Shown piece after piece: positions 46,998 through 60,161 of a DNA stretch of 64,000 nucleotides (its first letter is position 1; every line of letters begins with the position of its first letter). The stretch is from positions 62,001 through 126,000 of the forward strand of contig CAMPDV010000013.1 of assembly GCA_946699065.1 (NCBI GenBank), given 5' to 3'. The notes beneath the pieces were generated by a model, which ran no database searches, was not told the DNA's origin, and was given only the letters and a program-made list of their open reading frames with translations. Source of the DNA: Loxodes magnus (Eukaryota > Ciliophora > Karyorelictea > Loxodida > Loxodidae). The translations under genes and the position numbers were made by a program.

Positions 46998-48928
46998 GTA
47001 ACTTGCTATTTGACTTAATTAAATTTTACGATTAAAGATATAAGATATTGGTTATTCATTTAAATGAATGTTTAATGGTAATTACGTTTGTAATTTTATG
47101 AAGTGTTTGGTTTATATTTATTTAAAATTTTTATATTCTTAAATATTCTTGGTATAAAAAAAGGTTGAGTAATATTGGTTATTGAAATTAGTGAGGTATG
47201 TGATTTAAAGTATCTATGTTTAAAAATATTTTAAATATAATTTTGTTAAATAAAGACGTATAATAAGTTTAAGTTTAATTTTATTCTATAAAATTTTATA
47301 GATTTATTTTCAGATTTTGTAAATATTTAAAGTTGAGATAAATTTTCATTTTTTTTGTGGAGTAGTTAAAATATTATTTATAATGGCAAAGTAAGTTTAA
47401 AATTTTGATTATAATTAAAAAATTTAATTAAGTATTTTATTTATTTTATTTTAAATTAAATTTTGTTTTTTATTATTTATTTTTATGATTGATATTGATT
47501 ATAAATTATTATTAATTATTATTAATTATTATAATAATTATTATTTATTATAATATAATAAATTTTTAAGTTTATGTTTAATATTTTATGTATCTGATTG
47601 GAAAAATAAATTTTCTGATATTAAGTTTTTTATTAATCATTATCTTTCAATTTTAGAGCTTAAATTTCATGAAAGCCAAAAATTTGTTTTTTGCTTAGCG
47701 TTTTACACTACCAAAGATTTTCGGCACGGAATAAATTTTTGATTTCTGGATAAAAAATTTTAAAATTGGAATAAATTTTCAAAAAAAATTCCAAATATAA
47801 AAGATTTTTGAGAAAAAAATAGGAATAAAAAAATTTTATATTCAAAATAGAAATTGGAAATTTTTTTTGTTGAAATGGTATTTTTTAAAAATAAAAAACA
47901 TTTTTTTTGTTAGGAAAATTTTTTGATTTGAAGAATTTTGAACAAAATTGTTTTGCTTTTGATTTAAAAATATATTTTTGATAATGTAAATTATTTTTGA
48001 AATGATAAAAAAAATTGTTGTTTATGCTTTGGAAAAAATACAATTTTTAAATTTGAACTTCTTTTCGAGTAAATGAAAAAATTCGCTTTTAAAATTTTTA
48101 ATGCTATAAGAATTTACTTAAAAGAAAAGGATCTCAAGAAAAAGGAGATATAATAAAATAAACCGTGAAATCGTTAAAATATTATCCTTTTTTCACTCTG
48201 AGTTATTCGTTACAAATGATTTTCGGGTGGATAAATCCTTTTCTTAAAGGGATAGAATTTTAAAAGATTTTAAAAGTTTTTTAAATTACTTTTAAGAAGT
48301 AAATATAAAAAAATAAATGACAATTTTAGGAAGAAAAAAAATCAGTAAACATTTTTTTCTATAAGAGGGCTTAAAACTAACTTTTTAATAGATATTGCGA
48401 ATTTTTTAAAATAACTAATCTTAAAAGAGCTAAAAAATCTCTTTATAAAAATATGATCAATCAAATAGAAAAAATGAAGTACAACACATCTGTAATAATA
48501 AATTTTAGGCCAATCTACAAAGAATCTAGAAAAAGTAATTAAACAAGGATCTAAATAATATATCTAACCTAACTATATAAAATATTAAAAAAAAATTTAT
48601 TAATCAAGTTTAAAAATATTCTTTTTTATTATAATAATTAGAAAAACATTAAAAATCGAAAAGATGAGTAAAAGAATTTTGAAAAGAGCTTACTATGACT
48701 AACTATCTGTTTTTAATTTGCGAAAAGATGTTAATTTAGAAGAGAAAAATTAGTTTTTAAGAAAAAATTATTATATTAAGTATTTTTTCTCTTTAAAATT
48801 TGTTCTCATTTCGTAATATTAAAATGAATAACTTTAAAGATAAGCTTTCTGATTTAAAGCAACTTGAATATATCTACTATGTATAAAGAAAATTGAATTT
48901 ATTTATTAATCTTAAAATTTGAATTTTT
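46998..48928. other. AT-rich 3' flank of WD40 gene A
   Basis: Contains an ATTATTA-rich microsatellite at about 47495-47570 and long A/T runs with a recurring GG-A-GGAATAAATTT block (47727 and after) that is also found twice in copy B. After 48222 the duplication is no longer visible. No gene recognised. Confidence 0.5.
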
Positions 48929-49229
48929 ATAATTAAAAAGATGATGGGAGCTGAGATTGACCTTCTGAATCATACTTTCTGGTTTTATGGCTAGGAACAA
49001 GTTCCTTTCCTGTCGCTGAGAAAGTCCCTGGTCAAAGTCAACCTTTGCAAGGGAACGCCTTCCTTTTGATTATCCACTTCTGGTAGGGGCTTGAAGCCTG
49101 GCTGCCCATAGCGATGGAGCTCCCTGGCAGCTGCTTTTCGAAAGCAACAGGATATCCCCGTTATCCCATGAAGGGAGTGTTGGGGTCGTTAAACTGCAAG
49201 AAGTTGCAGTCCAAAACTCTTTAAGTTTA
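48929..49229 (+). mobile_element. SINE-like element, independent diverged copy
   Basis: Shares the start ATAATT-AAAAGATG, the long conserved blocks (GGTTTTATGGCTAGGAACAA, GATATCCCCGTTAT) and the 3' tail with the array copies, but at an unrelated site. Where it differs, stems are kept: CAAAG/CTTTG, GCTTT/AAAGC with a TCG loop, and CTGCAA/TTGCAG with a GAAG loop. No clear target-site duplication is visible. It lies in the spacer between the first WD40 gene and the large membrane gene. Confidence 0.7.
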
Positions 49230-50347
49230 AAATTAATTAATTTTCGAAATTTTAAAAAGTCTAATTATTTTTTAATATGTTGCATATAAATAAGAAAAAT
49301 GGAAAAATTTGATAAAAAATAAAAAAATTAATACATTTGTAGAATAAAAAATCCTTAAAATTAAAGAATTTCATTAAACATAATATTTTTAATGCCAAAA
49401 ATCTTAATATCTTTGTTAAAAAAGTAAGCATTTCTTTATATAAAAGTGATTTTACTTAAATAATTGAATTATTAAAAAAAAAACTTCACTTTATAATAAT
49501 AATAATTTATCTAATTTACAGTAATAAAAATAATTAAAGCTAAAATCTAGTATAATTAGTCAAAATAAAAATAAAATTTAAATTCCACTTGCAATCTTTT
49601 GGATGCGTTCTCTTCAAGATATTAATTCGAATTAGAAATCACTTTAAGTTTATGAATTAATAAGAAAATATTTAATATTTTTGCTAATTACGATTTTGTT
49701 CATATGATAAAAAACTAATGGAAAACTTAAGAAACTTTTCCCAAAAACCTTGAAGTGTATCTGTATCATTTGCAGATAATTTTGAGGCTTAAGGAAAATT
49801 GATTTCTAAACTTAGCTTTAAACACAATAAGTTTGACTTTTGCTTGCACTAAAATTTTATTGTAAAATAAGCAAAGAATCAAATCTAAAATATCGAGAAA
49901 TAAACTATCTAAAGAAAAATTCGCAAAAGAGACTTCCTTAAAGAAAATATTTTTCTCTTTAAGATTAAAACTTAAGTCTCTCAGGAATTGTCATTTTACA
50001 ATTAAGGTTGAATTATTTTATTTTAGTTCTTTTTATTAGTTTAATAAATTTATATTTAAATAGAAATTAAAATTAATTCTCTTTTTAATATTCTTTAAAG
50101 AGTGCTTATATCTCTTTCTATTTATTATAAGAATTTATTTACTTTTTTAGATTGTTTAAATTCTAATTTTTAATTTAATTTTATATAGTATAATTTGTTA
50201 ATCATAGTTAATTAATTTTACAAGTTATTTGCTTTATTATTATTTTGATATTTTTATAAGTATTATAATCTATTTATTGATCTTGCTCATTCATAAAAGT
50301 TTATGTTTCTGTATAATGTTTCAATTTTAAATAATGTCAGTAAATAT
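49230..50347. other. Spacer between the SINE copy and the large gene
   Basis: Mostly AT-rich. A frame from ATG 49718 (MENLRNFSQKPWSVSVSFAD) is protein-like for about 60 codons but has no second copy to test it. No domain recognised. Confidence 0.35.
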
Positions 50348-50769
50348 ATGAAACTTATTAGTTTAGATTTTTTACTTATGCTATAATCTTTAAATCTTAA
50401 CCATCATCTATTTTTTAATTCTAACAATGTGCAGAATAAACTTAATGAAAAACTAATTTTTTTATTTAACTCTTATAAGTAACAAAACTATCTATATTTA
50501 CTAATAAATATTTAACTAATGAAACTATAAATTCTCTCCATTTAGTAAAGTATCTGTTTAAATAATAATTTTAATGATTAGAAATTTATAGTAAATATAC
50601 TATTTTAAACTATAAAAAGTAATAAAAATTATAAATTTAGAGTAAGTAATTTAAACATAGCAAAGATATTCTAGATAATAGAATATTAATAGATAATATA
50701 TTAAACTTTTACTAATCAAATTATTATTTAATATAGGAAAATAGGTATTATGAGCAAAACAATAAACAT

Positions 50770-53700
50770 TTGGTAAACTTAAATATGATAAATAAATTAA
50801 TAAAGTGGTAGCATACTTTTATTTAAGATTAAAATAAATCAAAATTAAAGATATTTTAACTCAAAATAAACGCTTAATTTGAAAATTGAAATAATTACTG
50901 ATTAGTCATAGTAATAAACAATCTTGCTAAGTTTTAGATATAAAACTTAATAATAGTATCGAAGTTAGAAAAATGTTTTAAATGCTCATAAATTAATAAT
51001 ATCTTATGTCATTTAGATAATTCTCTTATAATAGTAAAGTATCATATATTGATTCTCACTTTTATATAAATAATAAGAATATAAAAACTCATAAAGAAGG
51101 AGATTGCTTATAAATTACTTGAAAAGCAAGTAAAATTTAGAATGCTTTGAAAGGGCTATCTAGATAATTGAAAATCGAAAAACTCAAACCAATTAAATAT
51201 TTTATTTAAAATCTTTGAAATATCTGGAAAAAAATTAAAAATTAAAGGTAACAATTAAGTTTTAATTTGATATCAAGTTAGAAAGAAAAAATTGTTTCTA
51301 TAATTTAAAAATAAATAGAAAAATGAATTACCACTGAAATTTCTTATTTAAATCTCTTAAGGATGAAAAATCCTTAAAAATTTAAGAAAGGTTATTATAA
51401 CTAAGATAATTCGCTAAGTAGCTGAAAGATTTATCAAGTGAATAAATTATTTTAATTAAAGGACTGATTGTTGATATAACTATGCTTGAATATCTTAAAG
51501 TTAAATTATAATTATTTATTATTTGATAAATCTTAATCCACTTAAGGTATCTATTTTAACTATATGGTTTTTAAGTAAAATATTATATTAAATGGTTTAT
51601 TATTAGGATAATTAAGTGAATATGTGAGAATACTATTATTTCTCTTTGTTATAATTATTTTACCTAAGATATTATAAACTCTAATGTTAATAGCTTACTT
51701 TATAAAGTGTTAAATTAATTTTATAGACTTTAGTATATATTGTTTTGATAATTTTCTATTTAGAACTAATTATCTAGGCCCAAAAAGTCATTCTTGATGC
51801 CTTAATTTAAGCCTGGCTTATTATTATATTGGTTCAACTTATGTAAGATTAATGGTAATAGAAAATAAATGAAAAGTATGATAGATTGAGTATAATTGTT
51901 TACTAATAATAACTGCAAGTATTATTATTATATCATACAATTACTTATTATAATCTCTTTAACATTAATTTTAATTATTATATCCTTTTATAAACTGGAT
52001 ACTATTTCTATTTTTAATTCCTATATCATTTTATAAAATTTAACATTAGTAACAGCATTCTAAAATTATTTAGTTAAAAGTATTAGGGATTTCAATAGCT
52101 CTAAGTTTCATTATAACTTAGATTATTAAAAAGAATATTCAATTACAAAGAAATTTAAAAAAGTGCTTAAGTATAAAATAAAAAAGTCTGAAGAAGTATC
52201 ATTATGTGCTTCTCTCAATCTTAGTATACTAAATAATCTCCACAACCCTTAAAAAGATTAAACACATACCTAGGAGGAAATAAATCTATGCTCTAAGAGA
52301 GATTCTTAATATGGTTGTCTTGAGGTCTGTAGCTATGTTTACTTTATGCTTTAATGAAACTTACTCAAAGTTAATAATGTAACGTAAGGCAAGACTTATA
52401 GTGGAATATTTCTTGTACTAATGAGATTGTCAATTATCTTTCCGAATTAAATTAATCCTTATATCTAATCTATTATATCCTTAATAGGTATTTTCCTTTC
52501 TTATCTAGCAAAGTTTAAGGTTTTAAAATATTGTAATTTAATAATAGTTTAAAATTATAAATTATAGAAGCTATTCTATTAGTTTTAGCTTTAATAAATG
52601 AGATTTATTTTATTTTAAGTTATTTAGTTTAAAAATAACTAAAAATAGATGAGAATATCTAGATTATATAAAAAGGGATATGTAATAAATTAAGTAGCAG
52701 TTAGTAAAATAGCAAAACTAGTTACTTTAATAGAGAATTATAGGGAAATTTCTCTTCACTAAATTATAATAAAGATTAATTTAGATTTGAATTATAAGTA
52801 TAAAGCATATATTACATAATACATTTTATATCATTAATCATATTAATTATATATAAGTATAAACAGCAACATTAGAGAATACTACTTTAATTTTAGCTAA
52901 AATAAAACATCATTATTGGTGTTATAAAATTAAATTAATCAAACAAATTAGAATTATAATTAATATCATTTTACACTAATGCAGCTAAGATTAAATAAAA
53001 ACTAAATAAACCTAGAAATTATAAAGGAAAATCGATAAAAATAGCAAAAATACTGAACCGTAAATTAAGATTATATGTTAAGATATAAGAAATTGGCTTT
53101 TTTTATTAAAAGGCAATTATAAAATCCTGACGGAATGATAAATTTATATTATCATTTATGAAACCTTAACTTGAATTATGAATAACCAATTAGGATGCTT
53201 AGCTTGTATTAGATATTAATAATGTACTAAAGTACAAAATCAAAAACATAGCAAAAAGTAAAGCTAAAAATAATGGATTGTAAGGGATTTTGTAAATAGA
53301 TATTTATTAAATCTTATAACATAGAATAGTAAATTAAAATATATTTGAATTAATCCTTTTTTGAGAAATATAAAACTTTAGAAATACTGAGAAGTTTGCA
53401 AAGTAGAATAATTTGCAAATGTTCTCATTAGATGTAAAACTAAGCCAAGATAAATAAAGAAAGCCTAAATTTAATAAAAATTAATCTAATCTAATATCTA
53501 ATAATATTTATTAATTTGAAAGATATAAATAATAAACATTATTTTCTGAAGATAAATTACGATATTTTTTGCATATAACTCAAAACAAACTTTACTCCGA
53601 ATCGTTTATTTGAGAGTAGCAGCAAAGAATTTAAAAAATATATCTAGTTATGAATTGATTCTATTATTTAGTATAGAAAAAAAGTAATTACTATAAGAAC

Positions 53701-56700
53701 TAAAAATTAAAAAAATAATAATCTAATAAGTTACTTTTTTAGATTCTAAAAGTATAAACAAAAATCTTTTACCTAAAATTGCTAAAATTAACTTATTTTT
53801 ATATAAACTGTGACATTAAGAAGATACTGACTGCATATTTAAAAGAAATAATACTACGAAAAGTTACAATGAATATGCGTTTTAAATATTTGATACAGAA
53901 TTAATAAACAATAAGTATTATCCAACAAAATTAGATTATAAATTAAGAAAAAAGACTAGAAAATGAAAATAAAAAAATAAAGTTAAACTTAAACTATTAG
54001 AAATTATAGATATTCAACTATAAATAAATTAAAAATTAGCAATTTAATTTATTTAATTTTGCAAAGCAAAATATCGAATACATATTTCTTCCATTAGGAT
54101 CAATTGGAATAGGAAAATTTAAACTAATAAAAATATTTAACAATATGATACTACTAATTAAGTAAAATCCTGGAAATTACAAGAAATTGGCATAATTCCT
54201 AAACATACTAACACCTTATTCATTACATAATTTACCAGCTTTTAGTAATTGATTAACTCTTTCAAAATAAAAAATAAAGAAAGAGTGAAAATAATTAAAA
54301 TGAGGTAGATTTTTAATAGTAGACTAAATAAGCAAGCTAGCATCATATATTTGAAAATTTATAGATATAAGATTGAAAGAAATCACTAATAAATAGGTAC
54401 CAATCGGAAATTATAATATAATATATGTTGGTGCCTTAGGATGAATACTACCTATATGAAATTTAATGATATTGATTTAAAACAGTTAAAGATTGTTCAG
54501 ATTTAATAGTTGGATTGTTATGCTCCAATTTAATAAATATAATAATTTACTTACGATAAGAAATAAGGTAATAAATTAAGAATTTTATGAGTTCATATGA
54601 TTGCTGAAAAACTAGAAATTAACAGATTCATTCGTTAATAAACGCATTGATAGTTAATCTTAGATCTATTGTCAGCAATACATTAAGTAAAGTAAATTTA
54701 AATGGAGTTTGATTAAATAACTTTTGATGCGAAAGATGATTGTATATGCTTCCAAAATATCAGATAAGATAAATTAAATCATAAAGTCAGTTAGATTATT
54801 CATAGCGTACTTTTAGACACTCATATCTTTCTTGTACTTTTAAATATTTAATCTTATAAATGAATCTATATAAAAATTAATATTCTAGTCTACCTCTTTA
54901 ATGTCTTCAATAAAAGTTACTATTTTTATCTAAATAGGGACATAAAAGCCTTACTCTATATATATTATAGCCTTTCTATTACTTTTATGTATATCCTAGA
55001 ATGTATCTCTTATAGTTTTTAAATTAAAGCTACTAAATATATAATAATAATAAGCTGCTTTGCTAAAATAAAGGGTTGCTAATAGTCTTATTGACTGTAA
55101 TATAATAATGCTGGATATTAAAATTAGGATATAGTGATTAGTTAATTAAAGCTAGATTGTTAATCTTATATCACTGCTACTTAAATATCTAATTATTTGT
55201 CTATTTAGGTTAAAATAAGTTGCTATTAGTATAAGAAGATTTTTCTTCTTTTAAATATATTAAGGTTTAGCATTATTTGTAGTTATAGTGAGTGAGGTGT
55301 AATTAGGTTATTACGTTTGAATAGCAATCAGTTGAGTAAACTCAAGATAGTGAGATCTAATATAAAGCATCGTCTAGATTAGTAATATGTGAAGCTTAAA
55401 AAGTTACTTGAAGTCGTTGATTGGAATTCCTCAGATCTTAGTATGGTGATAAAGGAATTGTAATTGAAAAATCTGCAAGATAAAAAGTTATCCTATCTTA
55501 ATAAGAAACAGTGCTCTAAAAGACAGAGTCAGATATCAATTTCTATAGTCTAAATTTTAGTAAAAAGTAGAGAATGATGAATGAAGCAAATAATAGACAC
55601 TAAGAATGTGCTTAAAATTAAGATAAAGCGAGGTATTTGGACAATCTCATATTTATTATTAGTTGTTTGACTGGTTGTGTCTATGAATTTATCTAAGAAA
55701 TATTTGAAAGCCTCAAATACTTCCAAACGAGAAATTCTTATTAGTGATGTTAATTTCTCTAAGGATTGCTAAAAATTTTGAACTCTTTGATGAAGGCTGC
55801 AGAGAACATTAAATTGCTGTCTGATTTCTAATTAACTTCATTGATAGAATTGCGATATGTTTTTGTTAGAAATGCTTGATAAACAGAAAAATAAAATATA
55901 TAGAGGACTAATCAAGCTTTGGAAGTTTTTTCGCTATATTTTGATATATATAATATTAAGCCTGATACCTAGATAAAAATCAAAGAACAGAAAAAGATAA
56001 AATACCAAAAATAAAACATTCCAAGTATGAAACTTTATCTTTAAAATAAAGTCACATCTTCAAAGATAGAAACGAAATAGACAGTTAGCTTTTAATCCAG
56101 ACCTCATTGGTTATAAACTGGTAAATTTGAAAAGAAGTTAAATATAATTTAAAGATTAACTGATAAAACCATCAGAGGTTTAGAAGAATTATTACTATGA
56201 AAGAATAGTTTGAGCTAAAGGAATTAAGAAAAGAAAAAAGTATAGGAATGTCCCATCAACGCAAGAAAATCGATCTCCTATTGTTTTTAACATGCTGAAT
56301 ATAACTACCAAGTAAAGCTGACTAGTATAAAAAATTTAACCTGCCTGCTTTCAATTTTATATATCACAAGTTTAGTCTCGGAACTACGCTACAATGACTA
56401 GCAGTAAAAAGATACTAAGCAATTTTCTTTATAAGGGAGGAAAAAAGCAAAAAAATAATAAGTCTAAGCTATAAGATTTAAGGATTAAGGAACATGTATA
56501 TCATTTACTTATCTAATAAGTAGAATCTGGAACTTAAAACGAAAAACATTTGATATATTTATTTTTAAGCTTTTCGTAAAAGAAAATAAACAACTTCATA
56601 TTATTCTCTTTTAGAAGATTTACAATATTGAGGCTAGGAAGTAGATTTACCTTCAAAGTAGCTGCTTGCTTATATGAATCAATTAAGATAGTTTAGTTGC

Positions 56701-57643
56701 TGGCTTAGTTCCTTTCAGTTTATCTTCTTAAAATTTATGTTAAAGAAAGACAAGCTATGTGTAAGAGCAAGGAACTATATATCAATGAACAATAAATTGA
56801 AACGATCAGAGAAGAAAGCAAGTTCAAACTGACCAAAAAAAACTTTCAAGTACTATCCTCAGAGTTAATAAATCCATTAAAATATTTAATTGATTATTTA
56901 TTATATTGGAGCATTACTAGTTAAATTAATTGATTATTAAGATTACTAGACTCAGTATCTTTAATTAAAGATAGTCTAATTCTGTATAATACTTCTTATT
57001 TATGTATCTTAATAAATTAACAAGATACATTAAACCTTTAAATATACGATATATTTCATTCTAAGCTTTTATTTGCAAGAGATTTGCTAATAAGTATATT
57101 AAACTAATTTATAAATAAAATTTAGCTTACATGCTTTTTTATGGTAGTTAATATTTTAGGATTATTTTAGCTTAGAGATATAAGGAAAATCAAAATAGAG
57201 TAGTATGATCTAAATTAAGAAAAGAGAAATTAAGTAGATAGAATTTTAAAAGATTTGATAGATAATGTTTTCAAGAGACTAAAGTATGAATGTTGTTGTA
57301 GTTTTTGGATTTAAATTTATGCCTATTGAATAGTGTAGTGAATGAAGCAGCAAATGCAATCTAAGATATTGCAAAGTTGGAGAAAAAGACAGCAATTTTT
57401 TATATTCCTAAGAAAATAAAAAATAAACGCAACTGAAAATTTTTGATTTAAGATAATCAAGAAATTGAAAAACTTAAATAGTGTGTACAATTATGCTACT
57501 TTGAGAATTTAAATCTCAAACTATTGCATGAATATTTCAATCTAAATTTTATAAAGGCCATTAAATATTTGTCATTCTAGAAGGATTTATATTTTTTCAT
57601 TTTTTCAAAAGGACAATTCTTAGATTTATAAGTTCAAAGCAAA
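50770..57643 (+). CDS. Large multi-segment membrane-protein gene, exon structure unresolved
   Basis: The most protein-like frame changes along the stretch, as in a gene with short introns or old frameshifts. About 50770-51300 reads KLEKCFKCSQINN. 51330-52550 reads KSLKDEKSLKIQERL and then hydrophobic SGIFLVLMRLSIIFPNQ. 52567-54580 reads EAILLVLALINEIYFILSYL and VPIGNYNIIYVGALGWILP. 54440-57300 reads GIWTISYLLLVVWLVVSMN (about 55632), NPDLIGYKLVNLKRSQ, and RNQVDRILKDLIDNVFKRLK. 57310-57643 reads NEAANAIQDIAKLEKK. Several likely membrane helices and Lys-rich cytosolic parts. Ciliates have large families of such proteins, but I recognise no domain. Each segment could instead be a separate gene. 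Confidence 0.4.
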
Positions 57644-58467
57644 TAAAAAGATGTTAAGCAAGCAGTAGAAAATTGAAGCAAAGAAAGCCAGAAAGCATGC
57701 ATAAAAGCAAATAGAACATCAAATAAAAGAACTTACCGACCCTGACTCTCCTCCATCGGTAAAAGGAAAGCGCCTTGAAGGGAATACTAAGGAGCAGGAA
57801 TCTGATACAATCGAATCATTAAGCAATCAAATTTGACTTATGAAGAAAAATTTCTAAAAGCAGGATGAGGTAATATTTAATCTCGCGGAAAAGATAAGGG
57901 AACTCCTAAATACAATCGAAGAACTTAATTAGGAAACAAACTGTTTAAGGAATCAACTGATACAAAGTCAAGTAGTGACTAAAGAACAACTCTGACTATA
58001 ATCCTAATCTAGATCTAACAAAGTTGACAGAATGGACATTGAATAAGAATAAAAAACATAGAACTAATAGAATTAATAAGAATTGAAATAAGAATAGAAT
58101 CTAATAGCTAGAATAGAAAAGATAGAGAGCCACTTATATCCAGAATTCAAGCCTTAAATCACCAAATATAGAAGATGCTGGTTCTGCCATTCAAATAACC
58201 ATTTACTGAAGACTTGCCAAAGCTTTAAGTAACTAAAGAGAAAGGAAGATCAAAAGACGTGAAGATAACTTACAAGACTATACGTAACTCCATAAGGAGT
58301 ATTCAAGAAGAAGATTTCCAACGGAACAAGAAGATTATCATAGTGGTTACCTCCCACTTAAAAAACTTGGTCGTGGTTTCCACCACGTTAAAAAACTGGC
58401 AGCGAGAACCTGGTTTAGATTCCAGGGAACGCAAACTTTTTTTGACTTTTAGTTTACTATATATATA
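57644..58467 (+). mobile_element. Gag-only retroelement with 17-bp target duplication
   Basis: TATAAGTTCAAAGCAAA at 57627-57643 recurs at 58468-58484. It starts TAAAAAGATG, so the leader is seven bases. The 3' end has CGTGGT/ACCACG and CCTGG/CCAGG hairpins (about 58373-58427), CTTTTAGTTTACTA and a TA microsatellite that runs into the target repeat. It encodes no enzyme. Confidence 0.85.
57651..58445 (+). CDS. Gag/ORF1-like protein with CCHC knuckle
   Basis: 264 residues, ATG to TGA. Lys/Gln-rich N-terminus, an acidic Pro patch (TDPDSPPSVKGKR), then coiled coil with KIRELLNTIEELNQETN. The knuckle CWFCHSNNHLLKTC is at 58176-58217 (CX2CX4HX4C). RLYVTPQGVFKKK follows, the family signature, and the end PPRQKTGSENLVQIPGNA matches the 35214 protein. 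Probably an RNA-binding particle or chaperone protein of a trans-mobilised element. Confidence 0.85.
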
Positions 58468-58484
58468 TATAAGTTCAAAGCAAA

Positions 58485-58751
58485 CATTTTGGCAACCCCT
58501 TTGGACATGTACATTTCTCATTTAATAGCAGCTTTTTTATTTAAGACTTTGATTAATTAAATTTTAGTGACTTCTTTTTTATTCATTTAGAAAAACTGGA
58601 ATTCTATAATTATTTAATTCTTCTGTAAAACTTTTATTACTCTATTTTATCTATAGAAACACTTGTTAAACCATGCTTAATATCCAATCTGTTACTACTT
58701 GAAAGCTTAAATATTTTTTAAATATCAAGCATGCCTTTTGATTGCAATTGA
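58485..58751 (+). pseudogene. 3' part of the large gene, cut off by the Gag-only element
   Basis: Removing the insertion at 57644-58467 and one copy of the target joins the left frame ending LDLQVQSK directly to HFGNPFGHVHFSFNSSF in the same phase. The frame then continues through LEKLEFYNYLILL to a TGA at 58749-58751. The insertion plus duplicated target is 841 bp, so the frame is lost as it stands. Confidence 0.4.
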
Positions 58752-60161
58752 TTATTTCAGTTTATTAAGAAAAATTGTAATTTAGCAGTTATTTCATTCA
58801 AGATTGCAAATGATATTCTTAAATCTTTTAATTAATAAACTTCAATTTAAGATTTAGAACTCTTTTCTTGTAAGTTTAATTTGCTTATTTTTTTCTTTAT
58901 GTTTATTTAAATCCTTTCTTATTACTACTAAAGATTGTATTCTTTTTAAATTTTATGTCTAAAACCAACTAGGAATTCTTGTGACATTCATTTTAGTTTT
59001 AAATAGTTTATATTAGCTAATCTAATACTTATATTATCTCATGCTTATTACAAAGAAACATATTATGTTAAGTTAACTCTTTCTATTAATTCAGAAAATA
59101 ATAATAGAATATATTATAAATATGTTTTCTTTCTTAAAAGCTTATAATTTTCTTAATAGCAAACAAATTATTTTAAGAAAGATAGTATTAATAGTGGTAA
59201 CTATGTTTTTTGGATAAGTATAGAATAATAGAATTAAGTTTTTATCTTTAAATAATCTAGAATAATTTAGGTATTATTAATTAGAAATGATAATTACAAA
59301 AATAACATAAATAATAAATATAATATTAGTTTGCTATAAAAGAGAAAGTTATCTAAATGTATTAATTATAAATCTAATATCTTTATAGCTTAAAGAGAAA
59401 ATTTAAATTAATAACTAATAAAGCTAAAGGGATAAAATATTAAGTATTTAATAGACATAATTAAACATATTAAAGCTTATTTTAATAATAAAATTAAATA
59501 TTACTATTTAATAATTGTAAGATAAAATTAGTGATACACCATTTCTAATTAGTTTAAATATTTACTTTCTACTACTTATATTTATTACATTTATATAACC
59601 TATTTTGCTTAGAATCAACATTAAAATAAATGATATTAGTTTATTATTTTAAGAGAGACATTTATAAATAAAAAGTTTTAATAATGAAAAGCTTAAAGAG
59701 CTCAATTTTTTGATTAAATGTAAGTGAAAAGCAATAATTAATAAGAGTAGCTTTAAAAGAATTGCAATATTTTATTTATAATTTAAAAGGGTCTACAACG
59801 AAATAAGGTTTTCTTATTAAGAGTCTTTGATTAAAAGCCCAAATAAATTGTAATTAATAAATAAATATTAAAGTTATTATAATAAGGATATAATTCTTCA
59901 TTATAAACTTTTGATATAATAATATATCCTTTTATTTAAAAGTAAAAAGATATAAAATAATTAAAATTGTAAAAGTTTGTACACTATTAGTTTAATATCT
60001 TGTCTAGTTTTAAGACAAAAATAGAAAAATCAATGTTTTAGAAGATATTTATAAGTATGCTTAATAAATAATTTATTAGTTTAATTGTATTGAAATTAAG
60101 TAAGTAAAATTTATTGATTTATTTTAATTAAATAGTTATTGAATTAAGTTATAAAATTAAA
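58752..60161. other. Non-coding stretch upstream of WD40 gene B
   Basis: 58752-58998 is AT-rich with no gene seen. 58999-60161 is the flank shared with copy A, with scattered indels and no coding constraint. Likely holds the promoter of WD40 gene B. Confidence 0.45.

Larger units (their letters stand above)
44640..48222 (+). repeat. Segmental duplication, copy A (WD40 gene and flanks)
   Basis: Alignable by eye with 58999 to the window end through non-coding flanks as well as the gene, with many small indels. Copy A has about 100 bp extra around 45320-45470. Copy B contains a partial internal duplication (61800-62822) and a Gag-only element (62823-63787) that copy A lacks. Confidence 0.8.

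Noticed and set aside
46000-47000. Euplotes-type code (TGA=Cys)
   Set aside because: TGA occupies the invariant Trp of WD40 repeats and a Trp position in the reverse transcriptase, so Cys does not fit; TAA/TAG are also sense here.
58303-58521. 72-codon minus-strand frame, and the overlapping plus frame at 58259
   Set aside because: Both fall over the 3' part of the Gag ORF at 57651 and its hairpins; they are other-frame shadows.
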